From: JAPPHA01 sp964291635
Lineage (GTDB): Bacteria; Pseudomonadota; Alphaproteobacteria; Rhodobacterales; Rhodobacteraceae
Assembly: GCA_964291635.2 (NCBI GenBank)
Contig: OZ219892.1
Location: 558,001 to 622,000 of the forward strand
Length of the DNA: 64,000 bases
Direction: 5' to 3'
Shown here: positions 52,691 through 61,871 of the stretch, piece by piece
How the letters are laid out: each line of letters opens with the position of its first letter
Position numbering within the stretch: position 1 is the stretch's first letter
Made by a program: the position numbers and the translations under genes
The notes under the pieces: generated by a model
What the model saw: only the letters and a program-made list of their open reading frames with translations
Told to the model about the DNA's origin: nothing
Database searches by the model: none

Positions 52691-53803
52691 ATGTTGAAAC
52701 CGTCTCTGTTGATCCTGCCGGGCGATGGCATCGGACCGGAAGTCATGGGACAGGTCAAGCGCGTCATTGCCTGGTTCGAGGAGCGCCGGGGTCTCGGATT
52801 CGATGTATCCGAAGCGCTGCTGGGCGGGGCCTCGTACGACGTGCACGGAACGCCGCTGACTGACGACGTCATGCAGCAGGCGGATCAGGCCGATGCAGTC
52901 CTGCTCGGGGCGGTCGGGGGGCCGGCGTATGATGGTCTCGATTTCTCCGTCAAGCCGGAGCGGGGATTGTTGCGCTTGCGGAAGGAGATGGACCTGTACG
53001 CAAATCTCCGACCCGCGCAGTGTTTCGATGCACTGGCCGACCATTCGACCCTGAAACGCGAAATCGTAGCAGGCCTCGATATCCTGATCGTGCGCGAATT
53101 GACGTCGGGGGTCTACTTTGGCGAGCCCCGGGGGATCATCGAGGACAATGAAGGAGGCCGGATCGGTATCAATACCCAGAGGTACACGTCAGGCGAGATC
53201 CAGAGAGTCGCTCGATCCGCATTCGAACTGGCGCGCCGGCGGAACAACCGCGTGTGCTCGATGGACAAGGCGAACGTGATGGAGTCTGGCGTGCTTTGGC
53301 GTGAAGAGGTCGATGCCATTCACGCCAGCGAATACCCCGATGTGGAACTCTCCCACATGTATGCGGACAATGGAGCCATGCAGCTGGTTCGCAACCCGCG
53401 GCAGTTCGACGTTATCGTGACGGACAACCTGTTCGGGGACATCCTCTCGGATTGCGCAGCGATGTTGACAGGTTCGCTCGGAATGCTGCCATCTGCTTCA
53501 CTGGGCGCGGTGACAGAATCGGGTCGCCCGAAGGCGCTCTATGAACCGGTACATGGATCGGCGCCCGACATCGCAGGCCAGGGGCTTGCGAATCCTTCGG
53601 CCTGCCTGTTGAGTTTCGCGATGGCGCTCAGATATTCCTTTGACCAGGGGCAGGAAGCCGAGCGGCTCGAACAGGCAATTGAGGCCGTGCTGGCGAAAGG
53701 GATACGGACGAGGGACCTGTTCCAGGGAACGGACGACGAGATGCACTCTTCGACGGAAGGCATGGGCGATGCGGTCATCGCCGCCCTCGAGCAAAGCCTT
53801 TGA
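52691..53803 (+). CDS. leuB: 3-isopropylmalate dehydrogenase
   Basis: 370-aa NAD-dependent oxidative decarboxylase of leucine synthesis. LLILPGDGIGPEVMGQ, AVGGPAYDGLDFSVKPERGL, ELTSGVYFGEPRGI, VCSMDKANVMESGVLWREEV (catalytic Lys), VELSHMYADNGAMQL, VIVTDNLFGDILSDCAAMLT and EPVHGSAPDIAGQGLANPSA are all canonical. The ATG at 52691 follows GAGGAGGAAGG; an in-frame ATG at 52673 would overlap that site. Last of leuCDB. Confidence 0.95.
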   Translation: MLKPSLLILPGDGIGPEVMGQVKRVIAWFEERRGLGFDVSEALLGGASYDVHGTPLTDDVMQQADQADAVLLGAVGGPAYDGLDFSVKPERGLLRLRKEMDLYANLRPAQCFDALADHSTLKREIVAGLDILIVRELTSGVYFGEPRGIIEDNEGGRIGINTQRYTSGEIQRVARSAFELARRRNNRVCSMDKANVMESGVLWREEVDAIHASEYPDVELSHMYADNGAMQLVRNPRQFDVIVTDNLFGDILSDCAAMLTGSLGMLPSASLGAVTESGRPKALYEPVHGSAPDIAGQGLANPSACLLSFAMALRYSFDQGQEAERLEQAIEAVLAKGIRTRDLFQGTDDEMHSSTEGMGDAVIAALEQSL

Positions 53804-53978
53804 TCTCACGTGAATCCGGCGCGACTCGATTCCGCGGCACTGCGGTCAGAAGGTTCCGGAGGGTTCAACCGGAGACCGGACGACAACCGTCGGGAAATGC
53901 CTGTCCAGGTCACGCGGATACGGTGATCCTGATTCCGGCCAGTTTCGAAATGGATACGGACAATGCCGGGGAAATGCC

Positions 53979-55121
53979 ATGAATGAGATCATTGGCACGT
54001 CAGACCTGACGCTGGGAATCGAGGAAGAGTACCTGATTGTCGACACCGAAACCCGCGACCTCGTCCGCGAACCGGATCCGAATTTCATGGAGGTCTGCCG
54101 GGAACGGGCGGGAGACCACGTGACAAATGAGTACCTTCAATGCCAGGTCGAGGTCGGGACACCGCCAGTCAGGACAATTGCCGAAGCGCGCCAGTCGCTG
54201 GTTGCGTTAAGACAAGCGGTCGCGGAATCCGCCAGCGGATTCGGTTACGCACCGATCGCTGCATCGACCCATCCGTTTGCCAAGTGGCGTGAACAAACCC
54301 ACACCCGCAAGGAACGTTACGATGTCTTGCGCATTGATCTCGGACAGACGATCCGAAGGATGCTGATTTGCGGAATGCATGTTCACCTGGGGATCGAGAA
54401 CCGCGAACTCAGAATCGACATCATGAACCAGGCGACGTACTTTCTGCCACATCTCCTGGCCCTTTCGTGTTCGTCGCCATTCTGGGAAGGTGAAGATACT
54501 TCGCTTGCATCCTATCGGCTGGCGGTCTTCAGCTCGATGCCGCGTTCGGGACTGCCGGACCAACTCGTATCCTACGGTGATTACGAGCGCCTGGTCGCAC
54601 AGCTGGTCGGAGCGGGATGCCTGGAAGATGCCTCGAAAATCTGGTGGGATATTCGTCCGTCGGCCAAGTTTCCCACCTTGGAGGAAAGAATAACGGATGT
54701 CTGCAGCAGAATCGATGATGCCGTGTGCATCGCTGCGGCGTACCAGTCGCTTGTGGCGTTCCTGTTCAGATTACGCAGCCGGAACCAGCGCTGGCGTCAG
54801 TATCCGGCGACGCTGATCGAGGAAAACCGGTGGCGGGCGCAAAGATACGGCACGAGCGGCGAAATGGTCGACCACGGCAAGGCCGTGCTCGTCCCGTTTC
54901 CGGAACTCATGGAGGAACTCATCGAAATCCTCCACGATGATGCGTTAGAACTCGGATGCGCCCAGGACTTGCTGCACATTCGGAACATCATTGCCGACGG
55001 CACGTCCGCTGACCGGCAGCGTGCGGTCAGGAAAGCGGCGCTGGAATCCGGCGCCACTTCCGAAGAGGCGATGCGGGAGGTGGTCGACCATCTTGTCCGG
55101 GAATTCCCGGCGCGCGCCTGA
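53979..55121 (+). CDS. GCS2-family carboxylate-amine ligase (YbdK-like)
   Basis: 380-aa glutamate-cysteine ligase type 2 homologue. LTLGIEEEYLIVDTETRDLV carries the ATP/Mg Glu residues. HVTNEYLQCQVEVGTPP, ICGMHVHLGIENRELRIDIM and SSPFWEGEDTSLASYRLAVF follow, with WWDIRPSAKFPTLEERITD. YbdK shows weak glutamate-cysteine ligase activity, but the physiological role of this group is uncertain. The next gene is 31 bases downstream. Confidence 0.88.
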   Translation: MNEIIGTSDLTLGIEEEYLIVDTETRDLVREPDPNFMEVCRERAGDHVTNEYLQCQVEVGTPPVRTIAEARQSLVALRQAVAESASGFGYAPIAASTHPFAKWREQTHTRKERYDVLRIDLGQTIRRMLICGMHVHLGIENRELRIDIMNQATYFLPHLLALSCSSPFWEGEDTSLASYRLAVFSSMPRSGLPDQLVSYGDYERLVAQLVGAGCLEDASKIWWDIRPSAKFPTLEERITDVCSRIDDAVCIAAAYQSLVAFLFRLRSRNQRWRQYPATLIEENRWRAQRYGTSGEMVDHGKAVLVPFPELMEELIEILHDDALELGCAQDLLHIRNIIADGTSADRQRAVRKAALESGATSEEAMREVVDHLVREFPARA

Positions 55122-55151
55122 TTCGGCCGGCGTTCGGCGATCAGGGATCAG

Positions 55152-55703
55152 ATGACAAAAACAAACCGATCTTTCGGCCCAATGACACCTGCAACACGTC
55201 GCCTCCTGGTTCGCGTACCGGGTCTGCCGATCGTGCTCGCTCTTGCCGTCTGGCTCGCGACGGGTCCCGTTCCGGGACAGGGTATCGCGCAGGCAACTCC
55301 GGGCCCGGTTTCGGACGCGCTGGTCCCGGAACCTGCCCTCACGCCTGGCGAAGTGGTCAGGATCCAGCTCGAAGCGCTGCGCCGTAATGACGGTCAGGAC
55401 CGCGGGATCGCGGTTGCCTTTCGCTTCGCATCTCCCGCGAACCGCGCGAATACGGGACCGTTTCCGCGGTTTGCGGCGATGATCAAGAACGGTCCCTATG
55501 CGCTGATGCTGGATTTCCGGGAAGCCAGGTACGGCCCAATCGAAATCGTGGCCAACCGGGCCCGGCAGCGCGTGACGCTTACCGGAGCAAGCGGCAGGAT
55601 GACGTACTGGTTCTATCTTTCCCGGCAGGTGGAGCCGCCATATGCAGATTGCTGGATGACCGATGCCGTTTACATCGAGCGAAACGACGAAAGGACCGTT
55701 TAG
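55152..55703 (+). CDS. Exported DUF4864-like protein
   Basis: 183-aa protein with an N-terminal hydrophobic segment (LPIVLALAVWLATGPVPGQG) acting as signal or anchor. The domain EVVRIQLEALRRNDGQDRGI, AVAFRFASPANRANTGPFPR, FAAMIKNGPYALMLDF and RMTYWFYLSRQVEPPYADCW matches DUF4864, common in Alphaproteobacteria. Function unknown. It probably shares a transcript with the ligase gene upstream. Confidence 0.7.
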   Translation: MTKTNRSFGPMTPATRRLLVRVPGLPIVLALAVWLATGPVPGQGIAQATPGPVSDALVPEPALTPGEVVRIQLEALRRNDGQDRGIAVAFRFASPANRANTGPFPRFAAMIKNGPYALMLDFREARYGPIEIVANRARQRVTLTGASGRMTYWFYLSRQVEPPYADCWMTDAVYIERNDERTV

Positions 55704-55964
55704 GCGTCGCTGCAGGATCTTCCGAACCGGACCGGATCCGTTCGGAAATGCCATCCGCGAACGGGTAGACAACGTCAATTCGCGCAAGACTGTGCACGCC
55801 CGACCCCCGCAGGACCTCACGGCGGAAACTTGACGTGACGGGTCCCGGCCGCTGCACCAGTGGAAAACACGGGATGAAATGCTGTCTTGCGGCCCTTGGA
55901 GATACGCGCGACTCGAACTAATGTGGCCTGAACCGTTCGAAACATTCCAAGAAGGGAGATCGAC

Positions 55965-57461
55965 ATGACCCTGACACGAGAACAGATTCAAAATCGAACG
56001 ACCACAATTCCCATGGGCACCGAAGCGTTCATCAACGGGGCGTATTGTGCCGCCTCGGACGGATCGACCTTCGAGACGGTCAATCCGGCGACGGGAGAGA
56101 CCCTCTGCGGGGTCTCGCACTGCAATGGGGAAGATGTGGACCTTGCGGTCCGCGCCGCGCGGCGCAGTTTCAACGATGGTTCATGGTCGCGGGCTGCGCC
56201 GGAACATCGAAAAGAGGTTCTCCTGAAGCTGGCAGGCCTGGTCCGGGAGAACGCCACGGATCTTGCGGTACTGGAGAGTCTCGACAGCGGCAAGACCATA
56301 ACGGATTGCCTGGACGAAATCGGCGGGGAAGTCGCAGATTTCTTCCAGTGGTACGGCGAGCTTGCAGACAAGTCTTTCGGCAAGATCGCACCGACGGGTG
56401 AAGATGCTCTTGCCCTGATCGTAAAGGAACCCGCAGGTGTCGTGGGATTGGTTCTTCCCTGGAACTTCCCGCTCCTGATGGCGGCCTGGAAACTTGCACC
56501 GGCCCTTGCCGCCGGTTGTTCCTGCATCATCAAGCCGGCGGAACAGACACCGTTGACCGCACTGCGCCTGGCTGAACTGGCGCGCGAAGCCGGGGTGCCG
56601 GACGGTGTTCTCAACGTGCTTCCCGGACTGGGCGAAACAACCGGGCAGGCCATAGGCCGGCATCCCGACATCGACATCGTGTCGTTCACCGGCTCGACCG
56701 AAGTCGGCGGTTACTTCCTGCGTTACGCGGGCGAAAGCAATCTCAAGGTCATCGGGCTCGAGATGGGCGGCAAGAGCCCGTTCATCGTCCTGGACGATGC
56801 CGATCTCGACGACGACCTGATTGAACATGCTGCAACCTCGGCGTTCTGGAACGGCGGGCAGAACTGTTCGGCCAACATGCGCCAACTCGTGGATGCCCGA
56901 ATTGCAGATTCGTACCTGGAAAAAGTCGTTGACCGCGCCAGGGCCTACAAGGTTGGCGACCCGCTTGATCCTGACACCGACATCGGCGCGATGGTAACGG
57001 AGGAGCACATGGCGCGCGTGACCGGCTATATCGACAAGGGTGCGTCAGAGGGTGCAAACCTGCTGACCGGGGGCGCACGGGAAGGCAGAGGATATTTCGT
57101 CGAGCCGACGGTATTTTCCGGGCTGACACCGGACATGACGATCGCGCGCGAAGAAATCTTCGGCCCTGTCCTGGGGGTCCTGCCTGTCAAGGACATGGAC
57201 GATGCCCTGCACATCGCATCGGATTCCGAGTACGGGCTGCACGCCACCGTGTTCACCCGCGATATCGACCGTGCACTGCATATGGCGCACCGCCTTCCGT
57301 GTGGGACGGTCTCGGTGAACGGTTTCTCGGAAGGGGATATCAAGACACCTTTTGGTGGCTACAGGCGATCGGGTTCCTTGTCACGGGACAATGGCACCGA
57401 GGCAATGCAACAGTATCTCCAGACCAAGACGATCTGGATTTCACGGGGAAGTGCCGCGTGA
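55965..57461 (+). CDS. Aldehyde dehydrogenase (PuuC/betaine aldehyde dehydrogenase type)
   Basis: 498-aa NAD(P)-dependent aldehyde dehydrogenase. It has PAGVVGLVLPWNFPLLMAAW, IIKPAEQTPLTALRLAELAR (cofactor Lys), FTGSTEVGGYFLRYAG, LEMGGKSPFIVLDDADLDD (catalytic Glu), FWNGGQNCSANMRQLVD (catalytic Cys) and EEIFGPVLGVLPVKDMDDAL. The closest recognisable group is gamma-glutamyl-gamma-aminobutyraldehyde or related amine-derived aldehyde dehydrogenases. GAAGGGAG precedes the ATG. Confidence 0.9.
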   Translation: MTLTREQIQNRTTTIPMGTEAFINGAYCAASDGSTFETVNPATGETLCGVSHCNGEDVDLAVRAARRSFNDGSWSRAAPEHRKEVLLKLAGLVRENATDLAVLESLDSGKTITDCLDEIGGEVADFFQWYGELADKSFGKIAPTGEDALALIVKEPAGVVGLVLPWNFPLLMAAWKLAPALAAGCSCIIKPAEQTPLTALRLAELAREAGVPDGVLNVLPGLGETTGQAIGRHPDIDIVSFTGSTEVGGYFLRYAGESNLKVIGLEMGGKSPFIVLDDADLDDDLIEHAATSAFWNGGQNCSANMRQLVDARIADSYLEKVVDRARAYKVGDPLDPDTDIGAMVTEEHMARVTGYIDKGASEGANLLTGGAREGRGYFVEPTVFSGLTPDMTIAREEIFGPVLGVLPVKDMDDALHIASDSEYGLHATVFTRDIDRALHMAHRLPCGTVSVNGFSEGDIKTPFGGYRRSGSLSRDNGTEAMQQYLQTKTIWISRGSAA

Positions 57462-58021
57462 ACAAATCACGGTTCATGAACCGGGTCGGTACATGTCCAG
57501 GGGTTTCTCGGAGGCCTGTTTGACCGGTCAAAGGCACCCTGCTGGGATCACGCGGATTACGGGATTGATACGGGACAGGGGCGCGCGTTCATACGAACGC
57601 AGATGAAACGTCCGCCACGAACAGTGCACTCACGCCGTCAAGTGTGATTTGTGGCCGCCTGTTTCGGTCCGTCTTGCGAAGCGGCGGTTTCGGGAAATTT
57701 CCAGGTGCACCGCACGCAACCCGATCGACGGCGGTCCGTCTTGCTGCGAACGGCGGGAAATCGGCGATGCAGCAGCGACGCGGGCGTCCACTTGTCGGCA
57801 CGCTTCGGCAGGAGAAGACTGCTTCGTTTGGCGACGTCGATCGCCGTTTGGCCGAAGAGTTCCTTGGCAGTTCCTGACGCGTGATGACAGGACATGCCGA
57901 AGTCCCGCGTCATGGCACGCATCGTGATAACCCCCGCAACAGGGGACAGCGCGTTCTCCGCAAATGCAGACTTGCCCTTGTGCGACCGGGACATTAGACG
58001 CCACGGCGAATACGGGTTTAT
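57462..58021. other. Intergenic region before tRNA-Pro
   Basis: About 560 bases. A long minus-strand open frame runs from 58108 through the tRNA to 57638, but its first codons are the tRNA complement, so it is not a normal gene. No known family is visible. The promoter of the tRNA is presumably within the last ~60 bases. Confidence 0.4.
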
Positions 58022-58098
58022 CGGAGTGTAGCTCAGCTTGGTAGAGCACTGTCTTCGGGAGGCAGGGGCCGCAGGTTCAAATCCTGCCACTCCGACCA
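58022..58098 (+). tRNA. tRNA-Pro (anticodon CGG)
   Basis: 77 bases with complete cloverleaf. Acceptor CGGAGTG/CACTCCG, D-arm GCTC/GAGC, anticodon stem CTGTC/GGCAG with loop TTCGGGA (anticodon CGG, reads CCG), T-arm GCAGG-TTCAAAT-CCTGC, and encoded CCA. tRNA-Pro genes are common integration sites, and a decayed island of plasmid and toxin-antitoxin genes follows directly. Confidence 0.95.
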
Positions 58099-58445
58099 AT
58101 AAAAACAATCACTTAGAGCAATACAGCGGTCTTAGAAACGAGTCTATTTCCGGTACATGTACCAGAAACGCGGACAAATGCCATCGATTCACCAAAGCCG
58201 AAATGGATCAACTCGGCATCAAGCGACTTGAGGCATCGAACGACCCCGAACCGACCGTCGGAAATCGACTCGGTCATTTTTTCACAAGAGGAACACGACG
58301 TGCTGAAAATGGAACTACAGATGTGTCGTACGGAAAACGACGTCCTCGAGAAACTAATGTGTGGCGCACTCGCGTTTGAATCGTCGTCCGAGACACAATG
58401 AAGTGTCGACGTCAACTGCCGGAGCCGGGCTGGGTGTAGCCCAAT
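58099..58445. other. Unassigned stretch at the left border of the tRNA-linked island
   Basis: AT-richer than its neighbours. One plus-strand frame ending at about 58401 reads SVIFSQEEHDVLKMELQMCR, then TENDVLEKLMCGALAF, a coiled-coil-like C terminus, but has no upstream start. It may be the end of a truncated island gene. Confidence 0.35.
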
Positions 58446-58808
58446 TTGTTGTCATGCGACGACGGCCTGTCTCGTCTGCCAGTCGAGGAAGTCTGGCAGC
58501 CTGAAGTTCATGACGCAGCTTTTGTGCGCCAGCATTGCGTCTTGGTCCTCGGTGCCGGTTTGGTGATAGCACGAAACCATTTGATCCTGAACGAGACCCC
58601 CAGCGTGCCGGTTGGCCTCTATGCTGCAAGCAGCCCCGACACAGCCACGTTCGCGACCTTCTGTCTGCCTCCATTGCCGGCTGGGGTCCGCCATGATCCC
58701 GCCGTGTGTACCTGGTCACGGCCGCACGGCAGGCCGGTTCTCAAGCGGTTGATGGCCACGACACACCGCGGTCTTCACCTGCGCAGCGATACTGGCGACC
58801 TGTCCTGA
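58446..58808 (+). pseudogene. traF: TraF-like S26 signal peptidase fragment (conjugation)
   Basis: Reads VLVLGAGLVIARNHLILNET then PSVPVGLYAASSPDTA, which is the active-site Ser region (TPSxPxGLY) of plasmid TraF peptidases that mature conjugative pilin. CLPPLPAGVRHDPAV and GRPVLKRLMATTHRGL follow, the latter resembling the LLKRLVAxxGD block with the catalytic Lys. The start is poor (TTG, no RBS) and the C-terminal half is missing, so I treat it as a remnant. Confidence 0.55.
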
Positions 58809-58813
58809 CTTGG

Positions 58814-59500
58814 TCAGGTCATGGCCGTCATGATTCGCCTCATGAATCCATCGAAGAGTGGCACGGTGAATGCGGTGTCGCCGTGATCGGGACTGTAGAC
58901 CATGCCCTTGGCAATCAGTAAGTTGCGGACGGGAGCAACCGTGGTGACTTTCACGCCGAGGGTTTGGGCGATGTCTCCGGATCGATGGGGCCCCTGTCCA
59001 AGCTCAGACATGGCACGCAAGTAGCGCTTTTGGGTCGGCGTCAATCGGTCTAGTCGCGCGCGGAAGAAACTCGCATCCAGCTCGGCCAGCGCTTCGCGTG
59101 TTGCGCGTTGAGCATCACTCAGCATGATCGGGGAATTGTCGGTTGTATTCCAGTTGTGCTTGCCCCACTCCTGAAGGAAGTAAGGTTATCCGTTCGTCTC
59201 GCGCAGAACCTCCGCGACGGTTTCTGGTTGGAATTCGACTCCTTCCCTGGAGGCGGGAATGTGATGAGCGCGTCCCGGGCGTCGTTATCGTCCAGGCGGT
59301 CGACCGGTGCGAACTCGAAGAGGCGTTCCGTGTACGACCTGGCGTTGCCGGTCCGTCCGACCAGCTGAGGTCCGTCGGCCGCCGCCATCGTAATCGGTAG
59401 TTGCTCCTGGCTGGTGCTCTGGAGCGCGGTAATCAGGGGCGCCAATTGGTCTTCCGACACATACTGGAGACCGGCTACGGCACGTTGCTGCTTTCGGGGA
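58814..59500 (-). pseudogene. AAA-type ATPase fragment (Orc1/Cdc6-like ATP-binding protein)
   Basis: C-terminal half of a common prophage/plasmid-borne ATP-binding protein. QYVSEDQLAPLITALQSTSQ, then AAADGPQLVGRTGNARSYTE and RLFEFAPVDRLDDNDARDAL are in one frame. After a break, the last ~100 codons (58814-59125) read LTPTQKRYLRAMSELGQGPH, RSGDIAQTLGVKVTTVAPVR and HGDTAFTVPLFDGFMRRIM, a winged-helix. The N-terminal P-loop is absent and the middle is frameshifted. Confidence 0.65.
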
Positions 59501-59571
59501 TACGCGCCGAGATTCTGGGGCTTCTCGACCGGCTGGATCTGGACAGAGGATGGATGCGGTGCTTGCTTGCC

Positions 59572-59899
59572 TCAAGTCGGCACGCGGTAAATGCGCCGTT
59601 GCAGGCGCCCGGACAAAATGGATACCACACCGGGCGCGAGAGGTTTCAATTCCGGCAGGCGATTGCGGGTGGCAAGCATGATGATCACGGGGATCGGCAA
59701 ATCGCCCGCATTCTGCTGATATTCAAATCCCCGATCTACAGTTATCAGAGCCTGAAACCCGCGACCGGCCGCCAAGTGAAGAAGATCACCGTTCCTGTTT
59801 CCCGCCCATCCCATTTTGTTGGACGGTCCACACCTCAAACGCGCCGGGAAAGGATGAAACGAGGCGCTGTGGAGCGGATTCATCAAGCAGCAGCTTCAT
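59572..59899 (-). pseudogene. DUF5615 PIN-like toxin, frameshifted
   Basis: Starts MKLLLDESAPQRLVSSFPGA at 59899, with the PIN-like Asp. The frame shifts near the VQQNKMGWAGNRNG segment and continues LLHLAAGRGFQALITVDRGF, then EYQQNAGDLPIPVIIMLATR to a stop at 59572. Both halves match DUF5615 (…LLDENLP…, …GWAGxxNGxLLxLA…, …LTADRNxxYQQN…). It overlaps the DUF433 antitoxin by 17 bases, the normal arrangement. The single indel probably inactivates the nuclease. Confidence 0.75.
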
Positions 59900-60119
59900 T
59901 CGTGTCGGATACCAGAATCGCTGTCGCCCGCTCAAGCAATGCGACGGCCTGGCCGCGGGATACGGAAGGGTAATCCTCAAGAAATTCGTCAAGACGATCG
60001 CCGGCCTCCAGATGTTCCATCAGGATGCGAACCGGAACCCTCGTGCCGGCAAATACGGGCGCACCGCCAAGAATATCCGGGTTTCTGTCAATCAGCCTGT
60101 CAGCCATCGCTTTCTCCAT
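59883..60119 (-). CDS. DUF433 antitoxin
   Basis: 78-aa DUF433 protein: LIDRNPDILGGAPVFAGTRV, PVRILMEHLEAGDRLDEFLE and DYPSVSRGQAVALLERA, the complete winged-helix-like domain. Start at 60119, or at ATG 60107 (MADRL). It lies upstream of and overlapping the DUF5615 gene, a known toxin-antitoxin-like pair. It appears intact although the toxin is not. Confidence 0.85.
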   Translation of the reverse strand: MEKAMADRLIDRNPDILGGAPVFAGTRVPVRILMEHLEAGDRLDEFLEDYPSVSRGQAVALLERATAILVSDTNEAAA

Positions 60120-60581
60120 GCTCTTGAGTCCGTATCATCGGTTCAGAAGATACTGCGTTCCAATTTCGCGTGAACATTATTCTCTGGTTAACATGTGCAG
60201 TCAGCGCATCGACACTGTCAATCCAACCGCCCATGTCACTCGGCACAGTTGCGTTGAAACACCGCTATCTTCGGCCAGGATTGCTTTAGTTTCTACATCC
60301 AACCGACTGCCTTTGTCACGTCAGAGCGAAAAGAATCGCCTTCGACAACGCCCGCGTTAGAAATCGCATCAAGAACTGCCACAGGGGATTCTGTGTTCTC
60401 GGAGATAATCCTATCAGAAGGACGCATGACCCGTTACCGCAACACGTCTCTCTGGAGGCCCGGCGAAACGTCAATGACCGTTGCAATGCTGCCACGCAGG
60501 GCGAGCATCTTCATCGGAGTGTTGGTCAGGCGCGCGTTGTTCTGATTGACAACACCTGTGGCCGTTGTTATCCATAACAAC
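60120..60581. other. Intergenic stretch within the island
   Basis: About 460 bases, AT-richer than the window average, with short frames only. It holds the promoters for the two divergent toxin-antitoxin pairs. No repeat or RNA recognised. Confidence 0.4.
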
Positions 60582-60862
60582 ATGAAGGCCGAACTGATCG
60601 AGAAGTCCCGCACGGTGATAGATGACAAGACTTTCTTCGAGGTCGTGCTGTGGCACCTGCCCACACCGGTTCCCGGCTGCGAGCACCCGTTTAAATACAG
60701 ACTGGTCCTCGTGGTGAACGGTGAATGTGTCCCGCGCTACGACAACGAACGGAGGAAGGGCGATCACCGCCACATCAGGGGATCGAGGAACCCATCACGT
60801 TCACATCCCTGGAAGCGCTCTATGATGCCTTCCAGGCCGACATGGAAAGGATGCTGAAATGA
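60582..60862 (+). pseudogene. DUF6516-family toxin-like protein, frameshifted
   Basis: Starts MKAELIEKSRTVIDDKTFFE, continuing VVLWHLPTPVPGCEHPFKYR, LVLVVNGECVPRYDNERRKG and DHRHI. One base is lost near 60775-60780, after which the right frame reads GIEEPITFTSLEALYDAFQA-DMERMLK to TGA 60860-60862. This is the DUF6516 pattern (…YDNE…KGDHxHxxG…EEPYxF…). The stop overlaps the start of the HTH partner by ATGA, as expected for the pair. Confidence 0.7.
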
Positions 60863-61218
60863 ACACCTTGACCGTTCGCCTGAGCACCGTCGCCGACGGC
60901 AAAGCCCGCTTTATCGCGGCGGGAAAGCGCGCCCTGGCCGGGAAGGCTGTCGAGGCCAGCCCGACCCTTAATTTCGGCAGCTACGACGACATGCACCGGG
61001 TTCTGGCCCCATCCCGCCTCACCATCGTGAAGGCGTTGGCCGGGCAGGGAGCCTTGTCGATCCGGGAGGTTGCCAGGCGTGTCGGTCGCGACGTGCAGGC
61101 AGTGCATCGCGACGTGACCACGCTCATCAACGCAGGGGTCATCGACCGCACCGACAAGGGGATCGAGTTCCCCTATTCCCGCATTCACTTCGAATTCGAT
61201 GTGAGCGCTGCGGCTTAG
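60859..61218 (+). CDS. HVO_A0114-like winged-helix DNA-binding protein (antitoxin)
   Basis: 119-aa HTH protein. SYDDMHRVLAPSRLTIVKAL, then GQGALSIREVARRVGRDVQA, VHRDVTTLINAGVIDRTDKG and IEFPYSRIHFEFDV fit the HVO_A0114 family of putative DNA-binding proteins found beside DUF6516. Intact. It overlaps its frameshifted partner by 4 bases and probably autoregulates the pair. Confidence 0.8.
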   Translation: MNTLTVRLSTVADGKARFIAAGKRALAGKAVEASPTLNFGSYDDMHRVLAPSRLTIVKALAGQGALSIREVARRVGRDVQAVHRDVTTLINAGVIDRTDKGIEFPYSRIHFEFDVSAAA

Positions 61219-61871
61219 GGTTCTTCAGGAAATGATCGAATCACGGAGCATGTGGGCTCCAGCGCATTTTGACGAAACCGGATTATGCCGGAATCCTTGA
61301 AAATCAGGGACTCGGGGAGGTCAGCCTCACGAATTGCTGTGAAATTGACGAAACCTGATGCGAAACGAATGCGAATTCACCCAATGACCAGATTGGTGCG
61401 TTGATTGAATGGTATGCTGATTCAACCGCGATAAAGGGCATTTTCCTTGTTCTCTGCCCTGGAATGAAGCGTTTATCTTGTGACGGGCCCTTAACGACAA
61501 TGTCGGCGACGATGACCTGCAGGTGATGCACACCAACTTCAGGAACGGGCTGAGACTGCTGGGGCGCGAAATCGAGGCCATGTTCCACAGGCAGAGCATG
61601 AAGGTCGCCTAATCCGTCGGGAGATTCTCGATCGGCCATCATGACGCGTCCAGCGCGTGTGGCTCGTGGGAAACTGCTGCCGGGAATCAAGGCAACCGGG
61701 GAACAAGCGGCAGAAACGATGCACTGCCTGCAGCACCGGGGCAGATTCGAGGCCGCGGTTTTCGGCAAGACGCCTGAAACACGGTGGTCTTGTCCGAACG
61801 GAAATATCCTTGTCCGAATGCCAATGGTGGGCGGCGGCCCGCCCGGTTGCTGACCGGGCGGGACCGGCAGA
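61219..61871. other. Right border of the island, no confident gene
   Basis: About 650 bases. A plus-strand fragment at about 61500-61612 reads GDDDLQVMHTNFRNGLRLLG, then REIEAMFHRQSMKVA and a stop. It looks like the end of a protein but is not one I recognise. The rest, up to the amino-acid-binding protein stop, is featureless. I looked for a second copy of the tRNA-Pro 3' end as a right attachment site and saw none. Confidence 0.4.

Noticed and set aside
57638..58108. 156-codon minus-strand frame
   Set aside because: It begins within the complement of the tRNA-Pro gene, a common false ORF; the rest has no recognisable domain.
58022..61871. Integrase and right attachment site for a tRNA-Pro island
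   Set aside because: No tyrosine recombinase pattern and no second copy of the tRNA 3' end found by eye, so a defined integrative element is not claimed.
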